This document shows, piece by piece, positions 36,530 through 45,758 of a stretch of 64,000 bases of DNA. How positions within the stretch are numbered: position 1 is the first letter of the stretch; every line of letters begins with the position of its first letter. Below the pieces are notes generated by a model. The model saw only the letters and a list, made by a program, of their open reading frames with translations. It did not search any database and was not told the origin of the DNA. This DNA comes from Deltaproteobacteria bacterium (GTDB lineage: Bacteria > Myxococcota_A > Polyangia > Polyangiales > Ga0077539). Location: contig CANJUR010000008.1 in the NCBI GenBank assembly GCA_947477565.1, positions 98,501 through 162,500 of the forward strand. The letters are read 5' to 3'. A program made the position numbers and the translations under genes.

Positions 36530-37267
36530 TCAGTGCGCGCGATACTCGTAGTAGTACCGGAGCACCTGACGGACATAGTGCTGGGTCTCCTCGTACGGGG
36601 GCACCGCGCCGTAGCGGATCACCGCGCCGCTACCGGCGTTGTAGGCGGCAAGGGTGAGCACGAGGTCGCCGTTGAAGGTGTTGGCGAGCACCCGGAGGAA
36701 GCGCGTTCCGCCGAGGACGTTCTGCCGCGCGTCGAATGGGTCTGTGACGGTCATGCTTTGCGCCGTGGATGGGAGCATCTGCATCAGTCCGAGGGCGCCG
36801 GACGACGAGACGCTCCACGCGTTGAAGTCGCTTTCCTGCTTGATTACCGCGCGAATGAGCGCCTCGGGAATCTGGTAGAGCTGCGCTGCCTCGCGGATGT
36901 ACGGGTCGTAGCGGTTGTAGCGGGTGGCGTCGCCGCGCGCAGCGTCGTACTGGGCGCGCACCTCCGGGCCGATGGTCGGGAGGTTGGGCGCCGTGATGAC
37001 CTGCGACGGGGCATCCGACGGGGGGCGATGATCAGGGGAGGAAATGATCACGCGCGCGTTGGCGCGACGGTTGGCCGGCACGTTGGTGAAGTGCAGTGAT
37101 CCGTCGGCGCTGCGGGACATCCAGATCTGCGCGGACGCCGAAGGGGCCATGGCGAGAAGCGAAGACAGCAGGGACGTGAGGACGGACTGACGCAAGGTAA
37201 TCGAAGGATAGCGAACGATGAGGCGGTTCGGCCAGTGCCGCTGGTGGGGCGGAAGCTCCCCGCGCAT
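36530..37267 (-). CDS. Lytic transglycosylase (SLT family)
   Basis: 245 residues. An N-terminal signal segment ends near PSASAQ, and a short DUF4124-like stretch (IWMSRSADGSLHFTNVP) follows. The SLT/goose-lysozyme-like domain starts near residue 118. The catalytic Glu is in AVIKQESDFNAWSVS (Glu145), and GALGLMQMLPSTA, DPFDARQNVLGGTRFLRVL and LTLAAYNAGSGAVIRYG are the usual SLT motifs. It cleaves peptidoglycan glycan strands to 1,6-anhydro products. The first 18 residues may not be translated; a GTG at residue 18 would give a more typical signal peptide. Confidence 0.9.
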   Translation of the reverse strand: MRGELPPHQRHWPNRLIVRYPSITLRQSVLTSLLSSLLAMAPSASAQIWMSRSADGSLHFTNVPANRRANARVIISSPDHRPPSDAPSQVITAPNLPTIGPEVRAQYDAARGDATRYNRYDPYIREAAQLYQIPEALIRAVIKQESDFNAWSVSSSGALGLMQMLPSTAQSMTVTDPFDARQNVLGGTRFLRVLANTFNGDLVLTLAAYNAGSGAVIRYGAVPPYEETQHYVRQVLRYYYEYRAH

Positions 37268-37328
37268 GGGCGAACCAAGGGCCGTGGTGCGTGGGGACGT
37301 TGAGAGCTAAGGTCTTCGGACATCAGCG

Positions 37329-38933
37329 ATGCGAGAGACAACGGACTTTCTGGTTCTCGGGAGTGGGATCGCCGGTCTGACCCTGGCGCTCCGCGCAGCG
37401 CAGGACGGCGACGTGATGATCGTCACCAAGCGCGCCCGCAACGACGCCAACACTACCTGGGCGCAGGGGGGCATCTCCGCGGTGCTTGATCCTGCGGACA
37501 CCTTCGAAGCCCACATCACCGACACCCTCACGGCGGGCGCCGGGTTGTGCAAGCGCGACATCGTCGAGGTCTGCGTTCGCGAGGGGCCCGATCGCATCGC
37601 CGACCTCGTGGCGCTCGGCACGCGATTCACCCGCGCGATCGATGCGGATGGGCAGAGTCATTTCGAGCTTGGTCGCGAGGGTGGCCACACGGCCCGCCGC
37701 GTCGTTCACGCCGGGGACATCACCGGCCGCGAGGTCGAGCGCGCACTGCTCGAAGCCGCCGAGGCGCACCCGCGCATCCGGTTTTTCGAGCACCACATGG
37801 CCGTCGATCTGATCACGCTGTCCAAGTTTGGAGGGCCAGACGTGTGCGCCGGGGCCTATGTGCTCGACACCCAGCGGGCGCTGGTCATCACCGTGCTCGC
37901 GCGGCAGACGGTGCTCGCCACGGGCGGCGCCGGGAAGGTCTACCTGTACACGTCGAACCCCGACGTCGCGACCGGGGACGGCATCGCCATGGCCTACCGG
38001 GCAGGAGCCGAGATCGCGAACATGGAGCTCTACCAGTTCCATCCCACGGTGCTCTTTCACCCGCAGGCCAAGAGCTTCCTGATCAGCGAGGCGCTGCGGG
38101 GCGAAGGCGGCGTGCTGCGCCTCGAAGACGGCACTGCCTTCATGAAGAAGCACCACCCGATGGCCGACCTCGCGCCGCGCGATGTGGTGGCCCGCGCCAT
38201 CGACTACGAGATGAAGCGCACTGGCGAGGACTGCGTGTGGCTCGATATGACCCACCACACGGCGGACTTCCTGCGACAGCGGTTTCCGAACATCCACGCC
38301 GAGTGTCTCCGCTACGGCGTCGACATGACCGAGCGACCGATTCCGGTGGTGCCGGCGGCGCACTATTGCTGCGGCGGCGTGACCACCGACGCGTGGGGAC
38401 GCACCTCGATTCCTGGCCTCTGGGCCGTCGGCGAGGTCACCTGTACGGGGCTCCACGGCGCCAACCGCCTCGCGAGCAACTCACTGCTCGAGGGCCTCGT
38501 ATTCGGGCGGCGCGCTGGGGATCTCCTCCACGCGGAATCGAAGCACGACCCGTGGCCGGAGGTGCCAGATTGGGACGCCGGCCAGGCTGCGCCGAGCGAC
38601 GAAGCAGTGGTCGTCACGCAAAACTGGGATGAACTCCGGCGGCTGATGTGGAACTACGTCGGCATCGTGCGCTCCGACCGTCGACTGCAGCGCGCGGCGC
38701 GGCGCATCGCGCTCCTCCAGGAGGAGATTCGCGAGTACTACTGGAACCACCTCGTCACGCTCGACATGCTCGAGTTGCGCAACATCGCTACGGTGGCAGA
38801 GCTCATCGTCGCGAGCGCTCTGTGCCGCAAGGAGTCGCGCGGACTGCACTACACCCTCGATCATCGCGACACCGACCCGGCGCAGGCGAGGGATTCCGTG
38901 GTGAAGCGAGGCGTCGGCGCTCACTTGCGATAA
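37329..38933 (+). CDS. nadB: L-aspartate oxidase
   Basis: 534 residues, the usual length. It oxidises L-aspartate to iminoaspartate for NAD synthesis with FAD. The dinucleotide-binding FLVLGSGIAGLTLALRAA, TWAQGGISAVLDPADTFEAH, LYQFHPTVLFHP, the active-site region PIPVVPAAHYCCGGVTTDAW and GLHGANRLASNSLLEGLVFG identify NadB rather than SdhA or FrdA. nadA and nadC are not adjacent. It diverges from the transglycosylase gene with about 60 bases between. Confidence 0.96.
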   Translation: MRETTDFLVLGSGIAGLTLALRAAQDGDVMIVTKRARNDANTTWAQGGISAVLDPADTFEAHITDTLTAGAGLCKRDIVEVCVREGPDRIADLVALGTRFTRAIDADGQSHFELGREGGHTARRVVHAGDITGREVERALLEAAEAHPRIRFFEHHMAVDLITLSKFGGPDVCAGAYVLDTQRALVITVLARQTVLATGGAGKVYLYTSNPDVATGDGIAMAYRAGAEIANMELYQFHPTVLFHPQAKSFLISEALRGEGGVLRLEDGTAFMKKHHPMADLAPRDVVARAIDYEMKRTGEDCVWLDMTHHTADFLRQRFPNIHAECLRYGVDMTERPIPVVPAAHYCCGGVTTDAWGRTSIPGLWAVGEVTCTGLHGANRLASNSLLEGLVFGRRAGDLLHAESKHDPWPEVPDWDAGQAAPSDEAVVVTQNWDELRRLMWNYVGIVRSDRRLQRAARRIALLQEEIREYYWNHLVTLDMLELRNIATVAELIVASALCRKESRGLHYTLDHRDTDPAQARDSVVKRGVGAHLR

Positions 38934-39026
38934 CACCGCCGCGCGCACGGTCACAGGGTCCGATTGTGAACCCGCAGCGGAGATAGGCGGTGGCATCGGG
39001 AAGGTGGTTCGCGCGTTCGGTGGCTA

Positions 39027-39051
39027 CTCCCGGGAGCGCTGCTCCCGGGAG
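39027..39051. terminator. Perfect inverted repeat, possible terminator of nadB
   Basis: Two 11-base arms (CTCCCGGGAGC and GCTCCCGGGAG) are separated by GCT, a very stable hairpin about 95 bases after the nadB stop. No T tract follows (GGTTGCGG), so if it stops transcription it does so without a classic U-run, or it is an mRNA-stabilising 3' structure. Each arm contains a 10-base palindrome, so cruciform formation is also possible. Confidence 0.4.
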
Positions 39052-39305
39052 GTTGCGGCCACCCCCGGTTGAACCGCGGTACTCCCCCGATCACCGTCGA
39101 CAGAGACGTCGGCTTCGACGTTTCGGTCGATCGCGGCAACCCGGTCGATGTTCCCGTCGATCGCGGATCACGGCACCCACCGCGACGGCCCTGCGCGTGG
39201 ATCGAGTCCAACGCCAATCCATCGCGAACACCTTTGGCGTCATCGTCGTGGCGCCGACCTCCCGCTGGCTGCCGTTCGTCGACTTCGATCACGCCAGCGT
39301 GAAAA

Positions 39306-39470
39306 ATGGATTGGGTAGGCGCTCGCTACACGGAACTCAACCGGAATCAGAACCTCGTCCTGATGCGCGAGATCATGATCGCATTGCTGTTTTCCCTGAA
39401 AATTCGGGAGGACTCTCGCGCTCTCCCCGATCTGATGACAACGCGCGGTCACATGCAGGTGACCGAGTGA
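39306..39470 (+). CDS. Possible 54-residue small protein
   Basis: An open frame that begins MDWVGARYTELNRNQNLVLM and ends TTRGHMQVTE. It predicts a single amphipathic helix rich in Leu/Ile/Met. Base composition is less GC-rich than in the neighbours. No ribosome-binding site of note and no family recognised. It may be a remnant of a longer gene rather than a functional protein. Confidence 0.2.
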   Translation: MDWVGARYTELNRNQNLVLMREIMIALLFSLKIREDSRALPDLMTTRGHMQVTE

Positions 39471-39553
39471 TTCGATGGAGGGGAGCGCGGAATGCCGACG
39501 AATTGGGCGAAGCTCGTGTGGCCCTTCTTCGCGTCCTGTCGGCTCACGGATCG

Positions 39554-39868
39554 CTAGCGACAACCCTCATCGACGATGCCATTGCAGTTGTCGTCACACC
39601 CGTTGCAGGCCTCGCCCACCCCCTGAACGCACTGCCCGCAAACGGGCCGCTGGTACACGGGCTGCGCCTGGTACACGGGTTGCGCCTGGTAAACAGGTTG
39701 TGCCTGATACACGGGCTGCGGCTGCTGGTAGTTCGCTCCGACCACCACCCTTCCAGGCTGCACGTAGACGGGCTGCGCCCGGGCGCGCACTAGACAGCCA
39801 CCGAGCGCCAGCGCGCCCGCCATCACCACCATCGCCGAAATCGCACCACGGACCATCGTTGAGTTCAT
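39554..39868 (-). CDS. Lipoprotein with PVYQAQ repeats and a MopE-like metal-binding motif
   Basis: 104 residues from the ATG at 39868. The signal MNSTMVRGAISAMVVMAGAL is followed by the lipobox ALGGC with Cys25. The middle holds four hexapeptides close to PVYQAQ (about residues 52-73), matching four 18-base DNA units. The C-terminus CVQGVGEACNGCDDNCNGIV then DEGC is the Asp/Asn/Cys-rich motif common in secreted proteins of myxobacteria and thought to bind a divalent cation. It is probably an outer-membrane or surface lipoprotein of unknown role. Confidence 0.72.
   Translation of the reverse strand: MNSTMVRGAISAMVVMAGALALGGCLVRARAQPVYVQPGRVVVGANYQQPQPVYQAQPVYQAQPVYQAQPVYQRPVCGQCVQGVGEACNGCDDNCNGIVDEGCR
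39651..39722. repeat. Four 18-bp tandem repeats inside the lipoprotein gene
   Basis: Four imperfect copies of an 18-base unit of the form TGGTACACGGGCTGCGCC run head to tail at 39651, 39669, 39687 and 39705. Because 18 is a multiple of three, copy-number change keeps frame and would lengthen or shorten the PVYQAQ region of the lipoprotein. Confidence 0.85.
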
Positions 39869-39985
39869 CACAGCGCCTCTCGTTGTCGGGACTGTCACGG
39901 TCGCTCTGGCCGTGCTCGTTCGCACCGTAGCGCATCCGCCGCGCGGGGTTGCCGTTCGTGAGCGGCTTCGGCTAGTTTCCGCGCG

Positions 39986-40876
39986 ATGTCTGGCCTCCGC
40001 GCCCTCCCCTTCGCACTTGCACTTCTCTCCGTGGTTCCCGCCTGCGCCGGGACGCAGAGCCCCAGGGCCGCCTTGCACTACAGCGACGAGGCGCACGCGG
40101 CCTATGAGCACGCGATGGATCGCTTCCGCGACGAGGAATGGCCCGAGGCGACAGAGGCCTTCCGCGCGGTGCAGCACGACTTCTCCGCGTCGCGCTACGC
40201 CTCCATGTCCGAGCTACGCCTCGCCGATATCCTCTTCCGGCAGGAGACCTACACCGAGGCGCTCGCGGCCTACCGTGCCTGGCTCCGGTATCACCCTTCC
40301 TCCGACGAATCCGTCCACGCGCACTTCATGATCGCGCGCTGTTACGTCGCCCAGATGCCCGATGATTGGTTCCTCGTGCCTCCGAGCTTCGAGCGTGATC
40401 TCAGCTCGGTACACGATGCCGAAGGGGCCCTCGCCCGCTTCATCCGCGACTACCCCGAGGCCACCGAACTCCCAGAGGCGCGACGCCTGCTCGGCGAAGT
40501 CCGCTTGCTCCTCGCGCGCCACGAACTCTACGTCGCCGAGTTCTACGTCACCCGAGAGCGCTACCCCGCGGCCATCACCCGCCTCCTCGGCATCATCGGT
40601 AACTACGAAGGCTCCGGGCTCGAAGCCCGCGCGCTCCTCCAACTCGGCGAACTCTACCTCCGCACGGATCAACGGCCGGAGGCGCGTGGTGCGTTCCAGG
40701 CGGTGCTCGAGACGCACGCGCGCAGCCCGGAGGTCGAGGCCGCCCGGCGCTACCTCACTCTCGTCGGCCCCGGCACCACGGTGCCACCCGACACCGACTC
40801 CGCGGCCATTCCCGCGGCGTCGCCTGCTCGGGAGGCGACCCCGGAGGTCACGCGCCCGGGGGCCCGCCGACGCTAA
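39986..40876 (+). CDS. BamD-like TPR lipoprotein
   Basis: 296 residues. The signal ends in the lipobox VVPAC (Cys20). Five or so TPR-type helix pairs follow: AYEHAMDRFRDEEWPEATEA, LADILFRQETYTEALAAYRA, HFMIARCYVAQ, VAEFYVTRERYPAAITRLLG and LLQLGELYLRTDQRPEARGA. Order and spacing match BamD/YfiO, the lipoprotein of the outer-membrane beta-barrel assembly complex. The C-terminal 45 residues are a Pro/Ala/Arg-rich tail. Another TPR lipoprotein role cannot be excluded. Confidence 0.78.
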   Translation: MSGLRALPFALALLSVVPACAGTQSPRAALHYSDEAHAAYEHAMDRFRDEEWPEATEAFRAVQHDFSASRYASMSELRLADILFRQETYTEALAAYRAWLRYHPSSDESVHAHFMIARCYVAQMPDDWFLVPPSFERDLSSVHDAEGALARFIRDYPEATELPEARRLLGEVRLLLARHELYVAEFYVTRERYPAAITRLLGIIGNYEGSGLEARALLQLGELYLRTDQRPEARGAFQAVLETHARSPEVEAARRYLTLVGPGTTVPPDTDSAAIPAASPAREATPEVTRPGARRR

Positions 40877-41218
40877 TCGGAGACACTCCCCGACCGACCC
40901 GCTGAATCAGGCGCTCTCCCGCGCGCACAAGCTTGATGGGTGCAACCACTACGTGGGCTCCGAGCGCCCTCTGCGCGGCGTGATCGCCCGCCGCGACGAC
41001 CTCGCGGATGTCCGCCAGAGGCTCTGGGGTCATCCCCCATGACCGCAGAGATCTGTCCAAAGTAAGGCGCTGCTTCGAGCGAGCTACATGTCAACGCCGA
41101 CCACGCCGAGGCCGCCCTCAACCTGTCGATCGTGAGCGCTTCCCGACGCGGGACGTCATCGAGACGCGCAGTGACGAGTGCACCTTCGAGCTGCTGACCG
41201 ACGCGAAGTAGCGTCCGG
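40877..41218. other. Convergent gap between bamD-like gene and ubiB-like gene
   Basis: About 340 bases. A minus-strand open frame at 40848-41060 and a plus-strand frame ending RSDECTFELLTDAK near 41210 have slightly protein-like stretches, but neither is complete nor has a start signal. They may be decayed gene ends. I see no hairpin with a T tract. Confidence 0.35.
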
Positions 41219-42883
41219 TCAGCGCCGTAGTCCGAGCGCGCGCCACCAGTCTAGAAGCGCGTGCGCCGACGCGCCGAGTGCAGCGACGACCCACAGCGCG
41301 ACGCCGACCCAGGGGTGCCGACCCACCGCGAGAACCATCGATCCGCCGAGCACCAGCGACCCGACGAGGAAGCTCGCGAAGATGCGCCGACCCAGGCGAT
41401 CGAAGGCGATCGGCGCCTGCGCGTCGGCGGTCTTGAGCGTGAGGTGCCCCTTGCGGAGGTCTTCGAGGATCTCCGAAACCTGCTCGGGCATCTGCCCCGC
41501 CATGCCGCTGATGCGGAGCGCCGTGCGCACGAGGTCGCCGGTGAGCTTGTCGGGCGAGTACCGCTGCGCCACCAGCCGGATGAGGTGCGGCTTCGCCTCG
41601 GAGAACACGTCAAGATCGGGCGCGATCTGGCGCGCGGTGCCCTCCAGCGTCACAAGCGCGCGCCCCACCAGCAGGAAGTCCGACGGCATATCGATGCCGT
41701 GTTTGATCGCACCCCAGATCAGGTCGCGCACCACCGCGGCGATCTCGATCTCGCCGAGCGGACGGCCGACGTATTTGCGTCCGAGCGTCTCCACGTCGGA
41801 GCGAAACGCCGCCATATCGACCTTCCTCGTCGGTCTGCCGAGGGCATAGAGCGCGTCTGCAACGGCAGAGTAGTCCTCGCGCGCGGCTGCCACCATCAGA
41901 TCGAGCGCGCGGTCTCGGGTTGCCCCGGAGAGGTGGCCGACGAGGCCCAGGTCGAGAAGGCCCACCATCGGCGCGTCGTTGGGCCCCAGCACCACGAGGT
42001 TTCCCGGGTGCGGATCGGCGTGGAAGAAGCCGTCCTCGAAGATCATCTTGATGACCGCCTGCACGCTGGCCCGGGCGAGCGTGCGACCGTCGAGGCCCTG
42101 CGCGAGGGCGTCGTTGAGCTTGCGTCCGTCGAGGAACTCCAGCGTCAACACACGCTTGCCCGAGTGCGAGCGAAACACCCCGGGGAAATGGACCCGCCGG
42201 TCACCTTCGAAATTCTTGGCGAAGCGCTCAGCGTGGTCGGCCTCCTGAAGAAAATCGAGCTCAGCCTTGATGCTCCGATCAAACTCCGCGACGAGGTTTA
42301 CCGGCGAATACCGCCGGGACTCCGGGACAGCCCGCTCCAACGCCCGGGCAAACCAGTACAGCAGGTCGATGTCCCGGGCGACGGTCTCCTGGATGCCCGG
42401 GCGCTGCACCTTGATGGCAACGTCGTGCTCTGGCTGGCCCGCGGCCGCCGAAGCCAGTCGCCCGCGGTGCACCTGCGCAATCGATGCGCTCGCCAAAGGG
42501 CGCTCGTCGATGGAGAGGAAAAGCTCGCCCACGAGTCCGCCGAGATCGTTCTCGATCTCCTGCCGAACGGCCTCCCAGGTGATCGGTTTTACATCGTCTT
42601 GTAAGATCTTCAGTTCGAGAATGACCTCCGGAGGCAGCAGGTCGGCGCGCGTCGAGGCGATCTGACCGAGCTTCACAAAGGACGGTCCGAGGTCTTGCAG
42701 TACGAAGCGCACGCGCTGCGCGAGGGAGTGCGAGCGTGGGTCCTGCGTCTCCGCGCCGCGAGACACCAGGAGCGTGTCGAGCCCAAGCCGCTGGACCACC
42801 TCGCCGAAGCCGTGACGCCAGAGAACAGCGACGATCTCCCGTAGCCGGTCGAGGTCGCGGAAGGCGGTGATCACGGAGGGCAT
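41219..42883 (-). CDS. UbiB/ABC1/AarF-family atypical kinase
   Basis: 554 residues. The family-specific N-terminal motif FVKLGQIASTRADLLPPEVI (KxGQ) is complete, the A-rich loop is ASASIAQVHRG, the Lys is in DVAIKVQRPG, and the catalytic stretch GFFHADPHPGNLVVLGPNDA with LLDLGLVGHL gives the HxDxxxxN and DFG-like (DLG) motifs. Two C-terminal hydrophobic helices (FASFLVGSLVLGGSMVLAVG, VGVALWVVAALGASAHALLD) anchor it. Family members support ubiquinone or other isoprenoid-lipid metabolism as ATPases. The exact pathway is not shown by the context. Confidence 0.9.
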   Translation of the reverse strand: MPSVITAFRDLDRLREIVAVLWRHGFGEVVQRLGLDTLLVSRGAETQDPRSHSLAQRVRFVLQDLGPSFVKLGQIASTRADLLPPEVILELKILQDDVKPITWEAVRQEIENDLGGLVGELFLSIDERPLASASIAQVHRGRLASAAAGQPEHDVAIKVQRPGIQETVARDIDLLYWFARALERAVPESRRYSPVNLVAEFDRSIKAELDFLQEADHAERFAKNFEGDRRVHFPGVFRSHSGKRVLTLEFLDGRKLNDALAQGLDGRTLARASVQAVIKMIFEDGFFHADPHPGNLVVLGPNDAPMVGLLDLGLVGHLSGATRDRALDLMVAAAREDYSAVADALYALGRPTRKVDMAAFRSDVETLGRKYVGRPLGEIEIAAVVRDLIWGAIKHGIDMPSDFLLVGRALVTLEGTARQIAPDLDVFSEAKPHLIRLVAQRYSPDKLTGDLVRTALRISGMAGQMPEQVSEILEDLRKGHLTLKTADAQAPIAFDRLGRRIFASFLVGSLVLGGSMVLAVGRHPWVGVALWVVAALGASAHALLDWWRALGLRR

Positions 42884-42892
42884 CGGGCGCTC

Positions 42893-43486
42893 TCAGTCAC
42901 GAGGACAGAGCCCGAAGCGAACGAGACGCACGCCCTCAAGCTGAAGCCGACAGAGGCCGCCATAGGTCATTCCGTCGCAGCCGCAGACGAGGTCGATGGC
43001 GGCGTCGTTCGGCGCGCAGGATTCCGCTGCAGGGCGCGGCACGCAGAAGCCCAGGGCGTCGCAGCCTGGGCCGTTGCAATAGAGGTCCGGCGAAGGGCAG
43101 TCGGCGTTGGTGCGGCAGCCGAGAACCGCGGACTCCGCGACGACATCGCGGGGCGCGTCGGTCACGTCGAACGCAGCGTCTAACGCGGCTTCGGAGGGCC
43201 CATCGCGCCCAGCGTCGTGCCCGGCATCGCGCCCAGCGTCGAGGTCGCCCGCGTCGTCGCCGAGGTCGCTCGACACATCCCGGGGCCCGCCGAGATCGCT
43301 CGACCAGAACCCCCCGTCGCCGCTGAAGCGCCGCGGTTCATTCGCGCAGCCCAGTGCCAGCACGACCCCGATCCACCATCCCCGACCAGACGAGTCGCCC
43401 GTCGAACGCCGTATCTGCATCGGGCCGACCATGACACAGCCCGCGGCCAAACCCCACCGATCGCCCCCCCCTCTGTTCGGTGTCAC
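42893..43486 (-). CDS. Asp/Ala-rich lipoprotein with a Kazal-like domain
   Basis: 197 residues from a GTG at 43486 that overlaps the hemL stop as GTGA; an ATG at 43420 would give a more usual lipoprotein signal ([20 protein letters not shown] then LALGC). After the lipobox there is a long Asp/Gly/Ala linker ([14 protein letters not shown] region), then [20 protein letters not shown], and at the end [13 protein letters not shown] followed by GLC, a Kazal-like disulphide module. Kazal domains inhibit serine proteases, but bacterial copies are often simply surface modules. Co-transcribed with hemL. Confidence 0.7.
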   Translation of the reverse strand: MTPNRGGGDRWGLAAGCVMVGPMQIRRSTGDSSGRGWWIGVVLALGCANEPRRFSGDGGFWSSDLGGPRDVSSDLGDDAGDLDAGRDAGHDAGRDGPSEAALDAAFDVTDAPRDVVAESAVLGCRTNADCPSPDLYCNGPGCDALGFCVPRPAAESCAPNDAAIDLVCGCDGMTYGGLCRLQLEGVRLVRFGLCPRD

Positions 43487-44769
43487 CCTCGCGCCTCGCT
43501 GAACGCCGCCGCCGCCGCCGCCAGCGTCGCGTCGAGCACCGCGTCGTCATGCGTGACGGAGTGGAACGCCGCCTCCCACTGCGACGGCGGGAGGTACACC
43601 CCACGCTGGAGCATTCCCTGGTGCCAGCGGGCAAATGCCCTGGTATCGGCGCGCTTCGCGTCGTCCCATGAGCGCACGGGCCAGTCGCAGAAGAACACCG
43701 TCCACATCGCTCCGACCCGCTGAATCGTCACGGGCACACCCGCCGCCCGCGCCGCCTCGCGAAGGCCCGTCTCGAGGCGCGCCCCGATGCGCTCGAGGGA
43801 CACGTAAACCTCCGGCGCAAGCAGCGCCAGCGTCGCGAGCCCCGCCGCAGTGGCGACGGGGTTTCCACTGAGCGTCCCGGCCTGGTAAACAGGCCCAAGC
43901 GGGGCGAGGCGATCCATGATTTCTGCGCGACCGCCGAAGGCCGCAAGGGGCAAGCCCCCACCGACAATCTTACCAAGAGTCGTAAGATCGGGAGTGACTC
44001 CGTAGACCTCCTGCGCGCCGCCGTGCGCCAGACGGAAACCGGTCATCACCTCGTCGAGAACCAGCAGTGCACCGTACTCGGTGCAGAGCGCGCGCAGCCC
44101 TTCGAGGAAGCCCGTCGCGGGCGGGACGCAGCCCATGTTGCCAACCACAGGCTCTACGATCACCGCGGCGATCTCGCTCCCCTGCGCGGCGAAGAGGGCC
44201 TTCACGGCGTCGAGGTCGTTGTAGGGCGCGACGAGGGTGTTGGCTGCCGTCCCAGCCGGGACGCCCGCGCTGTCGGGCACGCCGAAGGTCGCCGCGCCGC
44301 TGCCCGCCTTCACCAACAGGAAGTCCGCGTGGCCGTGGTAGCAGCCCTCGAACTTCAGAACCTTGTCGCGCCCGGTGAAGCCCCGCGCGAGACGCAAGGC
44401 GCTCATGCACGCCTCGGTTCCGCTCGAGCATAGGCGGACCTTCTCCATCGACGGGACCGCCTCGCAGAGGGCCTCCGCGAAGAGCACCTCGCGCTCCGTC
44501 GGCGCACCGTAACTGGTGCCCATCGCCGCCGCCTCGGTGATCACTCGCAGGATCGCCGGGTGCGCGTGGCCGAGCACCATCGGCCCCCAGGAGCCGACGT
44601 AGTCGATGTAGCGCGTGCCGTCAGCGCCCCAGAGGTACGGCCCCTCCGCGCGCGCCACGTAAACAGGATCACCTCCGACAGCGCGAAACGCTCGGACAGG
44701 AGAGTTCACGCCACCAGGGATTCGTCGGAGGGCGCGCTCGTGCAGGCTTCGAGAGATGGGGTCTGCCAT
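43483..44769 (-). CDS. hemL: Glutamate-1-semialdehyde 2,1-aminomutase
   Basis: 428 residues, the usual length. It converts glutamate-1-semialdehyde to 5-aminolevulinate in C5 haem synthesis using [83 protein letters not shown], the cofactor Asp in [12 protein letters not shown] (Asp239) and the PLP Lys in [17 protein letters not shown] (Lys267) are intact. GTGA coupling ties it to the next gene. Confidence 0.97.
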   Translation of the reverse strand: MADPISRSLHERALRRIPGGVNSPVRAFRAVGGDPVYVARAEGPYLWGADGTRYIDYVGSWGPMVLGHAHPAILRVITEAAAMGTSYGAPTEREVLFAEALCEAVPSMEKVRLCSSGTEACMSALRLARGFTGRDKVLKFEGCYHGHADFLLVKAGSGAATFGVPDSAGVPAGTAANTLVAPYNDLDAVKALFAAQGSEIAAVIVEPVVGNMGCVPPATGFLEGLRALCTEYGALLVLDEVMTGFRLAHGGAQEVYGVTPDLTTLGKIVGGGLPLAAFGGRAEIMDRLAPLGPVYQAGTLSGNPVATAAGLATLALLAPEVYVSLERIGARLETGLREAARAAGVPVTIQRVGAMWTVFFCDWPVRSWDDAKRADTRAFARWHQGMLQRGVYLPPSQWEAAFHSVTHDDAVLDATLAAAAAAFSEARG

Positions 44770-44813
44770 GGTTTGTGGACCGTGCTCCGAGCGTCGATCA
44801 CTGTCCAGCGCGG

Positions 44814-45704
44814 TTACGGCGTCCCGGGCCGCTCGATATCTCCGTAAAGCACCAACTCGATGCCGTGGAGGTCGTCGGGCATCGCCCCGCGAACCACCAT
44901 CGGCTGCGGAACCGACTTGCTCTCCCCTGCACCCAGACGCTCATCGTCAGGAAATAAGAAGCCCTGCAGACCGGTAGGGCCGTCCCCCGCGCGCGTCCGA
45001 ATCTCGAGCGCTCGCAGACGGTACGGCGGGCACGCATCGTTGGCGCATGGGTTGCGCACCACCGCGTTCACGGACACAAACGGCGCGTCGCCCGCAACCG
45101 GGGGACCGCTCACGTACGGTCGCACCTCGACCTCGAGAGACGCTAAGGAGGCCGTGGTGCCGCCGCTCGCCAGGGGCACCGATGCGCGCCACAGCCCGGG
45201 AGCGCCGGGCGCACCGGATGCGCTGCGGAGTTGGGCCAGGACCGGCGGCGCCGATGGGAGGGTGACAGACACAGCGGCGGTCGCGCTGTCCGCGAGCATC
45301 ACCCGCGTCGAAGACGACCACGGTGCCACGAAAGAAGAACCAATCACTTCGTAGGTTCCCGGGCCGAGCGCGTCGATGGTCTGCGTGGCGGTGCGATCCC
45401 AACGAAGCACGCGCTCGGAGCCGACGACCTGGCCGCACCGCACGAGCAGCCACACTTCAGGGCTGCGCGCCGCGAGCGCCGGGTCGAGCCCGAGCGACAC
45501 CCGGAGGCGACCGGTGCCCGCGGTGGAGCACGGCAACGGGCCAGCGAGGTCGGCGGTCGCCATCGCTCCGTCGCGCGCCGCAGACGCATCGGAAACGAGC
45601 GCCGAGGCATCCTGCGAGGGAGCACCGTCGACACCGCTGCCGCATCCCACGGCAGCGAGTGAGAGGAGCCACGGCGCGACGCGCCGCAGTGCAAGGAAGT
45701 TCAT
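44814..45704 (-). CDS. Lipoprotein of unknown function
   Basis: About 296 residues from the ATG at 45704. [20 protein letters not shown] then Cys21 is a lipoprotein signal; an ATG six codons earlier is possible. An Asp/Ser/Ala linker follows and then beta-rich segments with Cys pairs ([33 protein letters not shown]). The last 60 residues ([38 protein letters not shown]) look like an immunoglobulin-like or C2-like strand set. No known family. It precedes hemL by 44 bases. Confidence 0.6.
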   Translation of the reverse strand: MNFLALRRVAPWLLSLAAVGCGSGVDGAPSQDASALVSDASAARDGAMATADLAGPLPCSTAGTGRLRVSLGLDPALAARSPEVWLLVRCGQVVGSERVLRWDRTATQTIDALGPGTYEVIGSSFVAPWSSSTRVMLADSATAAVSVTLPSAPPVLAQLRSASGAPGAPGLWRASVPLASGGTTASLASLEVEVRPYVSGPPVAGDAPFVSVNAVVRNPCANDACPPYRLRALEIRTRAGDGPTGLQGFLFPDDERLGAGESKSVPQPMVVRGAMPDDLHGIELVLYGDIERPGTP

Positions 45705-45758
45705 GGTCGAGGCGTATAGCAACCACGCCGCGGAACCGTAAGCCTGGAGCGACGCGCG

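Larger units (their letters stand above)
38934..39553. other. Low-complexity gap between nadB and a lipoprotein gene
   Basis: About 620 bases without a recognised gene apart from one tiny open frame listed separately. The first half holds a perfect hairpin (39027-39051) and repeated TCGATCGCGG words near 39129 and 39158. The second half (about 39300-39470) is visibly richer in A and T than its surroundings, which could mean old acquired DNA or a decayed gene. Confidence 0.4.

Noticed and set aside
40848..41060. A 70-codon minus-strand frame (ADIREVVAAGDHAAQRALGA region)
   Set aside because: Slightly protein-like, but it runs into the bamD-like gene, has no start signal and no recognised family.
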